Notes under the pieces: model-generated
The model's input: the letters and a program-made list of their open reading frames with translations, nothing else
Database searches by the model: none
Told to the model about the DNA's origin: nothing
Origin: Arcuatula senhousia
Lineage: Eukaryota; Mollusca; Bivalvia; Mytilida; Mytilidae
Assembly: GCA_963971305.1 (NCBI GenBank)
Contig: OZ020307.1
Coordinates: forward strand, 62,741,702 to 62,805,701
Length of the DNA stretch: 64,000 nucleotides
Reading direction: 5' to 3'
Part shown: one piece after another, positions 30,751-43,497 of the stretch
Layout: each line of letters starts with the position of its first letter
Numbering within the stretch: position 1 is the first letter of the stretch
Made by a program: the position numbers and the translations under genes

Positions 30751-31893
30751 CTTTAATATATACAATAAAGAAACACCACTACTATAAATCATGTAAATAA
30801 CAAACAAAAAATCTGTAAGCTACTGCTGACCAATGCTCACTCACTATACAAGATACAGAAATGTAATAGTTGCCGCTAAAGGTAAACAGGAAGTAGATAT
30901 CTGATGGACCTTTAATTCAGTAGTGAAGTCATATAATACCAAATTTAAGTCTCTGTGATAAGAAGTACACTGTTACAAAAGTTATGTTGCGTATAAAAGG
31001 ACAAACACAGGATAATGTGTTAGTATACCCACCTCTTCTTCAAACCAAGGGCATAAAAAGTTTAAAATCTGCCAAAGATAAAAATGGCAAGATTTTGTTA
31101 AACAGAATTAAAGCACAATAAAAAAAAAACAGGCCTGAATTTTTGGACTATATTAACATTAGTATATTCAAAATAACTATACTGAAATTATTTTAGATAC
31201 ATGTACAAATTGTAGATAACAAAATTTCAAATACATGCACAAACATGAAACATGCCCTTTAAACACAAATTAAAATGTATAATAGTATACCTAATGAATT
31301 GTCATAAATTCTAAATTGCATATTTTCATACAAATCTTATGCCTTCAACATGTTCAATGCATAATAAATTCAGCCTACAGATGTAACATGCAAAATTTCC
31401 AAAAACACAATTTAAAAAAAAAACAATTAACAATGTAACATATATTTCATACCAGCATGACCAAATCCTGAAGAAATTTGACTTCCTACTTAAATTTCAG
31501 GTAAAACAATGAAGTTGAACATAAATACAGTTATCAATATTTAATTAATAAATCAGTTCTTACTCTTTAAGTTAATTTTTTTTTAATGCAAGGCTGTATT
31601 TCTTTCTTTTATGTATGATTTCTGAAATCAAATATAAATTTATTTCATTAGGGCTTTCCAGGAAAAAATGTCCAATGGGGTCGGAACTCTCTTCAATTTT
31701 TATGTAGATTGTTTCTAAATGCTTAAAATATTAAAAAGATTACAAAATTTATTAAGACAACTACCATAATGGAGAAGTGAGTTTCAACCCCCTAGTTCAT
31801 TTTTTCCTGAAGAAGCCCTTAGATTTTTTTTTGCCATTCCCACAAACAATAGTAAATGTGGGAATTTGATAGAATGTTATTTTTAATATGCAA
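30751..31893. other. CCDC33 intron 2, right-hand part of no recognised content
   Basis: AT-rich sequence. TAAACAGGAAGTAGATATCTG at about 30880 is a piece of a dispersed repeat. Otherwise I see nothing up to the hairpin-ended element at 31894. Confidence 0.5.
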
Positions 31894-32970
31894 CAAGAGG
31901 CTCCAAGGAGCCTGAATCGCTCACCTGAGTTACACAGATACACATATTTTGTAGATATTATTGTCCTTATTCATATGCAATTTAAATTTTTGAAATATCT
32001 TGTATAGTTTTCAAGCTATAGGGCTAAATACATGAAATAAGTGCAAAATTTTGAAAAAAAAAAATTCAAAAAGGGCAATAACTCCCACATCAGCGGTTAG
32101 ATCTTTTTCAAAATTTCAGGACAGGTAGATCTTAATATGCTGATCACTTTTGATTGTTGCACAATCTTGATATCTGTAACTATTTTTGAGTTATTAGCAA
32201 AAAACTACAAGTTAGCCCTATATTCTATTTTTAGCCATGGCGGCCATGTTTTTAGACGAATCTAAAATCCGAAGGACAGAATTGTAGCATATATGCTATT
32301 ATACAAGTGTGTCAAGTTTAAATGCAGTTGGTCTTATGGTGTCAGACAAGTTAATCTTTGAAATTCAGGGGAAAAGTAATGAAAAATGGTAAATTTTGAA
32401 GTTTTAAGGGCAATAACTCCTAAAAGGAATGGTCCTACAGCTTTGACCTAATTACATGAAATATAGATCTTGATGTGCTTAATCATAGGCAATTTAAATT
32501 TTTGAAATATCTTGTATAGTTTTTAAGATATAGGGATAAATAATTGTGCAAAATTTTGAAAAAATCCAGAAAAGGGCCATAACTCCTACATCCGTTGTGG
32601 GATCTTTTTGAAAATTTCTGGGCAGGTAAATCTTGAGGTGCTGATCACTTTTATCCTCAGCAAGAATTTTGATATTTGTTACCGTTTTTGAGTTATTTGC
32701 AAAAAACTGTAATTTGACCCCTATGTTCTATTTTTAGCCATGGCGGCCATGTTTTTTTAAGAATCAAAAATCTGAACGATAGTTTTGTACACGTATGCCA
32801 CTAAACAACTGTACCAAGTTTGGTTGCAATTGGACCTATGGTGTCGGACAAGTTAACGTTTGAAAAATTGTTTACAGACGACGACAGACGACAACAGACG
32901 ACGACGACGACGACAGACGCCAAGTGATGATAAAAGCTCACATGGACCTTTGGTCCAGGTGGGCTAAAAA
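31894..32970 (+). mobile_element. Type-1 hairpin-ended element
   Basis: It starts CAAGAGGCTCCAAGGAGCCT GAATCGCTCACCTGA and ends with a GACGACGACGACGACAGACG tract, ATGATAAAAGCTCAC, and CCTTTGGTCCAGGTGGGC TAAAAA. Internal words GGGCAATAACTCC, CATGGCGGCCATGTTTTT and AAGTTTGGTTGCAATTGGAC recur. It lies in CCDC33 intron 2 and is noncoding. Confidence 0.8.
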
Positions 32971-33185
32971 GTAAAGTAAATGTTAACAGTGGATTCATTT
33001 ATTTTTGTTGGTATAAATTTTGGTGGTTTTGCCAAAAGAGACATTTTGTTTGATTCTTTATTTTATGTTTTCCACTACTTGCTTAAAATATAATCAATGT
33101 AAAAATGACACTTTGTTGGATTCTTATTTCTGTGGTTTTAAATACAGACACCAACGAAAACCACGAAAATTTACATTCCATAAAT

Positions 33186-33625
33186 AACTAGAATGGTGGT
33201 CTTCCATGGAAGATGTATGTCACCTGTGTCTTAAAACATTAAGTAAACAGGAAGTATCAATGTTTTGGGCAAAAAATACTACTATGGTATAAAGGCACAT
33301 GCCAAATATCAAGAAGCTGTAGCATGTGGTTGCCCAGAAAACTGCGACCAAAATTTTGCATATATATGGACATAATACATAAAAACTTAAGTATTTGGTA
33401 AACAGGAAGTAGCAATTTTTTGGGCATTTAATCTCTTTACACCTTAAAGTACTATGAGATGAGGCTACATACCAAATATTAAGAAGCTGTGGCATGTAGC
33501 TGCCTGGAAAACTGTGACGGAAATTTTTGTGATGCCGCAGGATGACGACAACGCAAGACGACAGATGGTGCTAAAGTAATCCCTATATGTCGCTTCTGCC
33601 ACAGGTTGCAGGCAACATAATAATG
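33186..33625. repeat. Dispersed repeat (ACTAGAATGG...GCAGGCAAC), two internal modules
   Basis: It begins TAACTAGAATGGTGGTCTTC and contains TAAACAGGAAGTA twice (33241, 33403) and AATAT.AAGAAGCTGT.GCATGT twice. It ends GACGACAACGCAAGACGAC and TATGTCGCTTCTGCCACAGG. The same family is at 8655 and 29440-29875. Confidence 0.65.
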
Positions 33626-33676
33626 AAAACACTGTATTAATTTTTAGGTTATAAAAGCTCATTGTTTCTATCTTAC

Positions 33677-34218
33677 CTTTTTGCCCTCTAGCTGGGGTGG
33701 TAGGGGTGGTGAGGGAGGGACATTTATTGAAATATTATCCCCTCCCCATGACGTTGTTGGTGATTTATTCCTGTCTGTGACTGGCGGAGGCTCCAGCCTT
33801 GTACTTGTAAGTCTAGTGTCATCATTGTAATCCATTTTTTCATTTTTTTCAGGATATCTAGCTATACTTGTAGTGGTGAACTTAGATTTAATGGGAGTTT
33901 TAGGTTTCTTTTGAGGTGTAACTGGAGGGGTGGGTCTTTTGGGAGGTAAAACTTCACGCAAAGCATAGTTGCTCCTTATCCTCCCACAATGCATCTGAAC
34001 ACTGTCCGTACTGACGGTCCGCAGAAGAGACAAAACATCAGAATAATTGTAGAAATCCTCTCCTGGAGAAACATCAACTTTAATCCTGGGAGCGTTTGGA
34101 CGTGGATAGATGGGAAACTTTCCTTCTCCTACTTTACGACCTTTAGCACCTAGCTTTGGTCTGGTGAATGCTTCTACTAGACAGTACACATCATGGTTTT
34201 TATCATTCATACAAAATC
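33677..34218 (-). CDS. CCDC33-like gene, coding exon 2
   Basis: The acceptor TTGTTTTAG/GA and the donor AAAAAG/GTAAGA bound 542 bases; the first two complete a Gly codon from exon 1. The peptide opens GFCMNDKNHDVYCLVEAF and continues with GEGKFPIYPRPNAPRI, then DVLSLLR and MHCGRIRSNYALREV. This order (PKGFC...ND, EAIFPIYPRP, LALLR...HCG) is that of vertebrate CCDC33 as I know it. The second half is Pro/Lys/Thr-rich and probably disordered (LPPKRPTPPVTPQKKPK). Confidence 0.92.
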
Positions 34219-34334
34219 CTAAAACAATATTGAGATTCCTCAATACATGTATGTAAACAAAAGCAAAGGTGAGAAGAAAATAACTGAACATAATAATTAA
34301 TTTCAAAAGTCAAAATTGAGTTGTCAAAGTAAAT

Positions 34335-34470
34335 GATGAAGTGAAGAAATTGATATCCACAATGATCCTGACTTGGTAAAGGCGTTTAAAAAGAAATGGC
34401 AGATCAAACCAGGTTTTCATAGCACCATATATAAATATAACCTTTACTTCCATAGCTAACTTAAGGTTTG
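34335..34470. repeat. Dispersed repeat (ATGATCCTGACTTGGTAAAGGC family)
   Basis: AATGATCCTGACTTGGTAAA followed by GGC.TTT..AA.GAAATGG and AAACCAG.TTT also occurs, better preserved, at 49830-49900. It is probably the tail of a bivalve retroelement; class unknown. It lies in CCDC33 intron 1. Confidence 0.5.
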
Positions 34471-35481
34471 GAAGAATTAATATAAAATGTAAAGGGAGGC
34501 ACATTTTTTAGCGTTTAAGTGGATTTTGTGCAAAATCATAGGTTTTGTCAGTTTTAGGAAGACATGCACCCAAAACACCTTTCATTGGAATCTCACTGGA
34601 AATCTTACTTTTTTAACTAAAGTATAGAAAGGTGTATGGTTTACATAGAGGTTCAGAATATATATAGAACACTTAAAAAGGAACTAAAACCGTTGTTAAG
34701 TTAATAAAGACTTGATTTTAGTTACCAGGGTTCAATTTTGAGAGGTTTTGCTGTAAAAGCAAAATAATTTAAAAAATGTTCAATATAAACTATTACATTG
34801 TATTAGAAAAAGACATTACTGGAGTTTATATGTAATTAAATAGTTTGATCATTACTGTAATTTTGTTGTTACCTTAACTTATTTACAAAACTTAATTGCT
34901 AACATAATCATAATGATTTTAAATAATTATTTGAACATGTTTAAGGTAAATTCTTCACTAATTTGAACAAATTATGAATGATTCATGTATTCTTCATTTA
35001 AGTCTTTAAAATTGCATAAATATCTTAAGATCAAATAAGTTTATTCAAAATTTAATTAGACATAATTTAAAGACTGGTCTTGAATCACTTGCATTAATTA
35101 CATGTATATTATATATCTAAGGACAACTGTAAAACCACTTGTCTTAGACATTCCTGACTGTTTTTTGTTTTGTTTTTTTTATGTTGTCTTCCTTTATGCA
35201 TATATTGCTTTATCATGTATTCTTTTTATGCTCAATCTATGAAAATAAAGGTGGTGGTGGTAAATAATTAGTGGTGCAATCTATCCACCCTCTATCTGTC
35301 CCAAATCTGGTTTAGGTTACTTTTTCAATGAAAAATCAAGATTAATTTAAGACAACACTTATAAACATATATGGAGCTTACCATATCATAATATGTATAC
35401 ATGTACATGTATGTTGCAAGGAGTGACAACAAGACTTTAGAACATATTACTGTTCTCACTATGGTTATCTATTCAGCCTAC
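34471..35481. other. CCDC33 intron 1, no further feature recognised
   Basis: AT-rich with long T and A runs. GTGGTGGTGGTAAATAA near 35251 follows AATAAAGG, which could be the tail of an old retroposed sequence, but no coding remnant is visible. Confidence 0.4.
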
Positions 35482-35781
35482 CTTTTGGAAGCCTGAATAT
35501 AAATTGGCTCTCTTTGAATTTGACAAGAGCCGTGGACTCTTTCTGCTGAACTGTGTCTGTCTCCCCATCATATCTGTTGTCAAAATGCTCATGTCCTGTT
35601 TCTTTAATTTGAACTTTACTGTAATCCTTCGTGTGAAGACTCTGAACAGAGAGGCGGAGAAAATATTTGCCTTCAAGATTAAACTGGGCATCTTGGATAT
35701 TTATTTCAAATTCTAATGCTTTGTCGTCAACTCTGGGTAGTATTGAGGCATCCATCAAAATTCAAGTACTGTTAGGATCTT
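35482..35781 (-). CDS. CCDC33-like gene, coding exon 1 (start codon at 35755)
   Basis: Minus strand. The acceptor TTTTTTTTTCAG is followed by 26 bases of 5' untranslated sequence with a TGA in frame, so the ATG at 35755-35753 is the likely start. It encodes MDASILPRVDDKALEFEINI and ends ...ESQFIFRLPK plus one base before GTAGGC. Vertebrate CCDC33 also has LEFE...GRYALRLS and SKFIFTLPKG close to its N-terminus. In mouse, CCDC33 was described as testis-enriched and possibly peroxisomal; its molecular role is not settled. The six exons found give ~443 residues: an N-terminal C2-like region (1-190), a disordered linker (190-270) and a C2-like domain (290-408). An upstream untranslated exon must exist to the right but I cannot place it. 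Confidence 0.88.
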
Positions 35782-38700
35782 CTGAAAAAAAAAATTGGAG
35801 TACAGATATTATTATTTTAAACTTAAGAAGGTTGGGGTTTTTTTTGCTATAAATTATGTGTAAAATACTAACAAATAGAAATAATAACTTTTTTAGTAAC
35901 ATTCTGATTCTGAAAAAAATATAAAAAGATTTACCATTTAAAATGTAAAACTGACAAGTTTATATTTTCAGTTGATAGATTAGGATTAAAACAAAGCATT
36001 ATAATAAGTCACTTAAGAATTACGAGTTTGACTCTGACTTGAAACTTACTAACAAAAATGTTGAAGCAAAGTGATGCAATAGTCTGAAGAAACATACAAA
36101 ACTTGAGCTCAAGGTTAATTTAAGACAACCCTTATAAACATTTTCCAGGCTTACCATATCATATGTATACATGTTCCTTGCACTAGTATAAGTACCAAAA
36201 TCCAGATTTATCCCCCCTGAATAGTTTGATCACAGCAACTCGTGTGGAATATTACAACAATAATCAATTAAGTCACTGTTTTATCGACATGAAATCAATG
36301 ACTTTTTCCTCTTGTGGAGGTCCTAAATCTCAAGTAACACCTTATCATTATTTATACAATGATAATCTGATAACCTAAATTTGGGATTTGAAGTGATCAA
36401 GTCTTGGGCACATCTAAAAGGCAATTTGATTTGATAATCTTAACAAAATATTATTTGATGTACTGGCAATTTAACGAATTGAGATATGCCTAGTGCCTAT
36501 ACATCTAGTAGCATGAACAGGAGATTTAGCTTTTTAATTGAATTAAAATACTTGTTGTACACTTTTTAACAAATGAGGAAAGAGGGGGGGGGTATAAAAT
36601 TCAGATTAGACAAAATTTTAAATTAAGGCTTAATATTAATATATTTCTAATGTAAGACATGTATGCATATACGATTTTTATGAAATGAACAAATAATAGT
36701 ATTGTTAAACATAATAAAAAAGTTATTCACAAATGCTCTTTTTATTCTCATATTTAAATTAATGTTTGCTTATCAAATCAACAAATAAAAGATGCAATAT
36801 TTACCATAATATAAATAGATAAATCCTCTAAAATTTAAACCACTCCAAAACTTCATAACAAACATATTGAACCTTTGCATTTCATAATGAATATCAAAGT
36901 TAAATATCAAACACATTTATTGTTCGGCCATTTACCAGTAATTTAATTGTATAGTGATTGTCATCAAGGAATACAAACATTATATCCATTGATAATTCTA
37001 AACTCTTGACGCTATGATTTTATTTACAATTGACACCATAGAACCAAGCATAGAACTAATTTCAATCTGGTTTTGTCAGTTATTTACCAATGAATTTTCA
37101 TCATAAATTATTGTACCCAGATCAAATAGAAATTTTAAAACTTTTATCATTGTATAATATATTTGAGGATATTCTATTGAAAAGATGGGCTGATTATGAA
37201 GAAATGTAGAAGCACAGGTGAACAGTAAAGTTATAGATCAATATCAGAACAAAATTACAAAATTTTTTATTAAAATATATACCATTATGAAATTTATGAA
37301 ATTGATTCTAAATAATAGACAATAAAGAAATGATTTTAATCAGATTGAAGAAATGAGAAATAAGGGTATGTGAAACAACCAACAATTGCAAGTTTGTTTC
37401 AAAATGAAATTTTGGGATGATTAATGTATTCATGTAAATCAAACCAGTGGATATGTCATGTATGTACATCTGATTTAAGGATATAATAAAAATCAGAAAA
37501 TGAACCAGACTTTATTGCTTGTCATGTCTAATGTTTTGAAAAAAGATATATGTATATGTTTTTTTTTTTAATTTAAGATAAAGTGAATTTAAGCTAGAAC
37601 AAAAAAAATCACAAATTCAGCAGTGGCTGAATAAATACAATGATGAAGATAAATTTACCATAAAAGTTGTACTACATTTTACTTTGACTTATTTTTCATT
37701 TGCTCATACATGTATATGTACAAAAATATTACATACATGTAATATAACAACATATTTCACTGATATCATTCTCAGGGACTTGATCAATATTTGTTTCATG
37801 CTCCATTTATGGAACATTGACTAAAAAAAACAAGAGAGCCAATAATTACTCAACATAAGCCCCCAACCCCCACCCACCACCCCCACCCCCTTCCAAAGGT
37901 TGGAAACAGGAATTATTAAAAGAAATCTGACAGATCTAAAATTGGTACTTGTAAAAGTATGTAAGACAATATATTGAAGTTATATACTTTATATCAAGTC
38001 ACCATGATAAGTAGTTACTGTAAAAAAATGTTTATTAACAGGAAGTAGTTATCCAACATAAATTCCAAATTCACAATATACATGAACGACCTTATACTGA
38101 AGTCATATACCTAATTTATATGCTGCTGAAAAAACTGATAGGAAAATCCTGAACAAGAGACCACTTACATGTATGTCAAAAATTCACATACAAGTTGGTA
38201 CTCCCTATAGAGGACTTCATACTGAATATATCTAACATGCCGAATTTCAAGTTGAGAAAATCCAGGACCTTTTAATGTACTAGATGAAAAGTCCACCAGA
38301 TGTTATTAAAAATTCCTAAATATGTGAGTTACTGCAAATACATTCAGGTCCCAGACTTGGGAAAATAGAATTTCAAAGGTCCTGTATCAAAAATTGAAGG
38401 TCCAAGGCTTTCGACCAGTGCTTATTTGAACCCCTGCAGCTGCCAGTGGACTCATGATGTTAGTTGTAATAATGCCAATCTGGTAAATCACATAAGTTAA
38501 TAGTTTTAACTTTCCCTTTCTAAATTTAATGCTTGTTTACTAACCTTATAGAAATAAAGCCTTAAATTTTATGTCCAAAATATTTCTACCTTTCAATTAT
38601 CCAATGAAATTTCACAAACATTCATAAGTAAAAAATACTATATTTGTTGTTATTTGGTTTCTATACATCATCAAATTAATATATTTCTAAATATTCAATT

Positions 38701-39482
38701 GAAATCAGAATCATTTAGTTTTTGAAATTCAAAGATTTAAATTCAATGGCCCTTTCTTGTGCTAGTGAATCAAGTCTACATTGCGTTTTTAGAGGTTCTC
38801 TCAAGCGTAACAATTGCTATTCATCGTGATTCTGATTATAAAGGAACATCATCAATAGTTTTCTTTCATAATCTGAACAAATGTATATTTACTGAGCACC
38901 TTTAATATGCATTCAATCTTAAAAAGAGCTCTGAAGAAAATTTCTTTTCAATTTGTATTCAAAGCATTCCAAATCTAACCTGTTTAACATGTTTACAAGG
39001 CATAAATAATATAAATATTTGATAAAAAAGAATATTAATGTATGCAAATGTATGTCTTAATGTGAAACACTTTTTCTTATTAAAGTTGTTATTCTAATAT
39101 CAATGTATATTAAATGTAAATGCACTTGCTAAAATATGATTATGATAGAAAATGGAAATGGAAAAAAAAAATAATTGCACATTTAAAAATTTAAATTCTG
39201 CATATAAAATATTACATCATAACAAAATGGTCAGAGCATAATTCTACATGAACATTTTATTACCATAAAATACACAAATACACCAAGAGTTGTGAAAATT
39301 AAAGTTGAAAAAGCAATTTTGCTAACATTTACATGTAAGTTATAATTTGAGAATAAGGAATAGTAAGGGAACATGTTGTGACTGTATATGTACATTAACA
39401 TGTATACAATGTATACATGCTACAAATGTAAATCTTTAAGTCAATTATCTTGTTATTGGATATTCATAAAGAAAAATATAAC
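35782..39482. other. Upstream of CCDC33 exon 1: no gene recognised
   Basis: 3.7 kb of very AT-rich sequence without sustained open frames. It should contain the CCDC33 promoter and 5' untranslated exon(s), but no TATA-exon-donor arrangement stands out. A C-rich tract (CCCCCAACCCCCACCCACC) lies at 37861-37890. A trace of the AACAGGAAGTAGTT repeat is at 38038. Confidence 0.5.
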
Positions 39483-41468
39483 TAGAGGCTCCCAGGAGCC
39501 TGAATCGCTCACCTGATCTCTTATGCCAAAGTTTGAATTAATTTCATAAACTTTCAAGTATACAAAGTTGCAAAACAATCCTTTCAGTGGTTTCAGAGAG
39601 GATTTTTGGAAATCAGTTTAAATTAATAGAAAAAAAAACAATTAAAGGGCAATAACTCCTTTAAGGACCTTTTGATGCTGAACAAGAAAAGTTGCTTCGG
39701 ATTTTCTCTATCTCTTATACTTTTCGAGTTATAAGCCAAAAACAATGGTCTGCCCCCTTGTTCTATTTTTAGCAATGGCGGCCATGTTGGTTGGTCGACC
39801 TGTATATAATTCACAAACTTGGTAGACTCATCCTAAAGATCAAGTGTACCAAGTTTCAAAGCAATCCCTTCAGTGGTTTCAGAGAGGAAGATTTTTGAAA
39901 ATCAGTTAAAATTAATGGGAAAAAAACAGTTAAAGGGGAATAACTCTTAAATGGCTGATCTGACAATTTTGACCCTGAAATCAATTTTGTAGATCTGAAT
40001 GAGCTTAACAATTCTGCAATGCTAACTTTTCCTCTAGCTCTAACAGTTTTCAAGATATTTTCCCAAAACTGCAAAAATGGTCAATTTTGACGATTAAAGG
40101 GCAATAACTCCTATAAGGAGTTGTTTGACAATTTTGACTCAATGGAGAGATTTGTAGAGCTTTTGATGCTGAACATGACAGGTTGCTTCCGATTTTCTCT
40201 ATCTCTTATACTTATTGAGTTATAAGCCAAAAACAATGGTCTGATACCCTGTTCTATTTTTAGCAACGGCGGCCATGTTGGTTGGTCAACGTGTATATAA
40301 TTCACAAACTTGGTAGAGGACATCGTAAAGCTCAAGTATACCAAGTATCAATGTAATCTCTTCAGTGGTTTCAGAGAAGAAGATTTTTGAAAATCAGTGT
40401 AAATGTATGGAAAAAACAATTAAAGGGGAATAACTCTTAAACGACTGATCTGACAATTTTGACCTTGCATCATTTTTGTAGATCTCAATGAGCTTAACAA
40501 TTCCGCATTGCTAACTTTTCCTCTAGCTCTAACGGTTTTCAAGATGTAGTCCAAAAACTGCAAAAATAGTCAATTTTGATGATTAAAGGGCAATAACTCC
40601 TATAAGGAGTCGTTTCACAACTTTGACTCAATGGAAAGATTTGTAGAGCTTTTGATGCTGAACATGACAGGTTGCTTCCGATTTTCTCTATCTCTTATAC
40701 TTATTGAGTTAAAAGCCAAAAACAATGGTCTGATACCCTGTTCTATTTTTAGCAAAGGCGGCCATGTTGGTTGGTCAACGTGTATATAATTCACAAACTT
40801 GGTAGAGGACATCGTAAAGCTCAAGTATACCAAGTATCAATGTAATCTCTTCAGTGGTTTCAGAGAAGAAGATTTTTGAAAATCAGTGTAAATGTATGGA
40901 AAAAACAATTAAAGGGGAATAACTCTTAAACGACTGATCTGACAATTTTGACCTTGCATCATTTTTGTAGATCTCAATGAGCTTAACAATTCCGCATTGC
41001 TAACTTTTCCTCTAGCTCTAACGGTTTTCAAGATATAGTCCAAAAACTGCAAAAATTGTCAATTTTGATGATTAAAGGGCAATAACTCCTATAAGGAGTC
41101 GTTTCACAACTTTGACTCAATGTTGAGATTTGTAGAGCTTTTGATGCTGAACAAGGAGGGTTGCTTCGGATTTTCTCTATCTCTTATACTTTTCGAGTTA
41201 TAAGCCAAAAACAATGGTCTGACCCCCCCTGTTCTATTTTTAGCAATGGCAGCCATGTTGGTTTGTCAACATTTATATAATTCACAAACTTGGAAGAGGA
41301 CATCCTAAAGATCAAGTATACCAAGTTTCAATGCAATCCCTTCAGTGGTTTCAGAGAAGAAGATCTTTGAAGAAAAGTTAACGGACGACGGACGGACAGA
41401 CGGATGGACGACAGACGTTAAACGATGACAATAGCTCACCTGACCCTTCGGGTCAGGTGAGCTAAAAA
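39483..41468 (+). mobile_element. Type-1 hairpin-ended element with four 489-bp modules
   Basis: It starts TAGAGGCTCCCAGGAGCCTG, AATCGCTCACCTGAT. It ends GACGGACGGACAGACGG, ATGACAATAGCTCACCTGAC, then CCTTCGGGTCAGGTGAGC TAAAAA, a perfect hairpin. TTTGATGCTGAAC recurs at 39671, 40162, 40651 and 41140, so modules are 489-491 bp. Each contains sub-units about 162-164 bp apart (AATAACTC words near 40101, 40428, 40590). The minus-strand open frames across it repeat with the modules and are not genes. Confidence 0.87.
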
Positions 41469-42252
41469 CCATTCATCAAAAATATGAATTCTTTTATATT
41501 TATTAATCTATTCAGGATAGGACTAAAGGGAGATTAACCATTTTTTGTATGAAAAAATTAACAGGTACAAATACTACATAAAAGTGATTACTGTCAATTG
41601 ACTGTGCTATTTTCTCTGTAAAAATACACAGGAAGTAAATGGATTTAAATCATCACAGGAATCCTTATTGTAAAGGTTTTACAAAAAACAACTTGAAATA
41701 TACACATGTCATTAGGGTGTCTGTTTTAACTAGAATGGGGGTCTCACATGGAAAACGTATGTCATGTTCAGTACAGTCCATGACAAATTGATAGTTGGTT
41801 ACCCCTTACATGGGCAAAAAGTAGGGGAAACCAGGCAGGGAAATAATTCTATTTTTAATTACTTTTTTATTAAACCAATTATTATAAATTTTGTGAACTA
41901 AGTGTCATTTATGCACAATTAAGAATTAATTATATTTATAACATTTCAGTTATGTTTTCTCTGTTTACCTAGTGTATTTTGTGACATTGCATATTTTTTG
42001 ATTTTTCTCAATTAGGAGTGCCATAAAAAGTTATATTGCACACTGGCTAATCTAAGTTACAGGAAAATTACTATTTCTATTGTCATGCCTTCTTAGCCAA
42101 TGAGATATTTATGTCCGTTCATTGTGACATGAAACCTTGTATGTATCAAGCAACAAATCTATCATCCTTATAAAGTGAATTTTATCACAGAAGCTTGTTC
42201 GATGTAAAATCATCGATCATCTTACATGTAAAAAAAAAGACAAACTAGAAAA
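41469..42252. other. No gene; dispersed repeat trace
   Basis: TAACTAGAATGGGGGTCTCA at 41729 begins a fragment of the ACTAGAATGG dispersed repeat. The rest is unassigned AT-rich sequence. Confidence 0.5.
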
Positions 42253-42875
42253 TGTGTCTATGAGCCACAGGATGGCCCTCCCGTTCTTGAAATATCATTG
42301 ACCCTCAATGTGTATTACCTGGGATATGGACCTTTACCAAGAAATTGATCAAAAGTGTTCATGTGTAAAATATAGGTCGCTGTGACCTTATTTCTGGTGG
42401 GTGGTGCCATGTTACCAAGACTCATCAAGTAGTGAAATATTATTGACCCCTAACATGTAGTATTCAAGATATGGACCTTAACCAAGAACTTAACCAAAGT
42501 CATTCATGCGTAAAATATACGTCACAGTGACCTCATTTCTAGTGGATGGTGTCACCTTACCCAAGACACATCTAGTGGTGAAATATCATTGACCCCCAAC
42601 ATCTAGTATCCAAGTTATGGACCTTAACCAAGAACTTAACCAAAGTCGTTCATGCATAAAATATAGGTCACAGTGACCTAATTTCTAGTGGGTGGTGTAG
42701 CCCTACCCAAGACCCATCTGGTGGTGAAATATCATTGACCCCCAACATCTAGTATCCGAGTAATGGACCTTAACCAAGAACTTAACCAAAGTGTTACGGA
42801 CGGACGTACGGTACGGACGTACGGACAAGGGTAAAACTATATGTCCGATCCACATACGTGGTCGGGCCATAAAAA
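42253..42875 (+). mobile_element. Type-5 hairpin-ended element, 146-bp modules
   Basis: It starts GTGTCTATGAGCCACAGGAT. ACCAAGAACTTAACC recurs at 42481, 42627 and 42773 (146 bp). The end is ACGGACGGACGTACGG, then TATGTCCGATCCACATACGTGG TCGGGCCATAAAAAT split here for length: the arms CCGATCCAC and GTGGTCGGGC form a hairpin. A longer copy lies at 47654-48569. Confidence 0.8.
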
Positions 42876-43129
42876 TACCTTTCAGGAGATCTATATATCC
42901 ATTTTACAGAAATACTACATTTATTTTGAAATGTAATAAGCTCCAGTTACAACTAACAAGTGAGGAAGCTGAGTTGACTGAGTATGATGCCTTTAACGAG
43001 AAGGCGTATAAGCTGGTCAAATATCTGCACCTAATAGCACGGAATGCAAATTTTTATTTCCTATTTTGTAATTTGCATTTTATTAAGAACAGAATTCCTA
43101 AGTCCCCTGCTGAGCGTAAATAATTTTGA

Positions 43130-43497
43130 GTCCGCTCACTAAACAGGACGTAGATAAGGGACAGATCTTGAAACGCATCCCACCATATGAAACCCCTACC
43201 TGAAGCTGCATACCAAATATCAAAAGCCTAGGATAATTAGAAGCTGAGAAATCTGTTACGAAAATTTTTCCATTTTTGACCCTTGAAATTTGTAAGTCGG
43301 CTCATTTAACAGGAAGTAGGTAAGCGACATACGTGAAAACGCATCCCACCATATGAGACCCCTACCTGAAGCTGTATACCAAACATCTTAAGCCTAGGAT
43401 CAATAGAAGCTGGGAAATCTTTTACGAATAAAAGTGTGACAGACGGACAGATGCACAGCACTATGTCCCTGCTCCACATTGCGATGGGGGACAAACA
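43130..43497 (+). mobile_element. Type-6 hairpin-ended element, two modules
   Basis: Two ~174-bp modules (ACGCATCCCACCATATGA at 43173 and 43340) are followed by GTGTGACAGACGGACAGATG and GTCCCTGCTCCACATTGCGA TGGGGGACAAACAAA, a weak terminal hairpin. It is noncoding. Confidence 0.65.

Noticed and set aside
40111..40833. Two similar minus-strand open frames (VNYIHVDQPTWPPLL...)
   Set aside because: They recur with the 489-bp modules of a noncoding hairpin-ended element and break at different points in each module.
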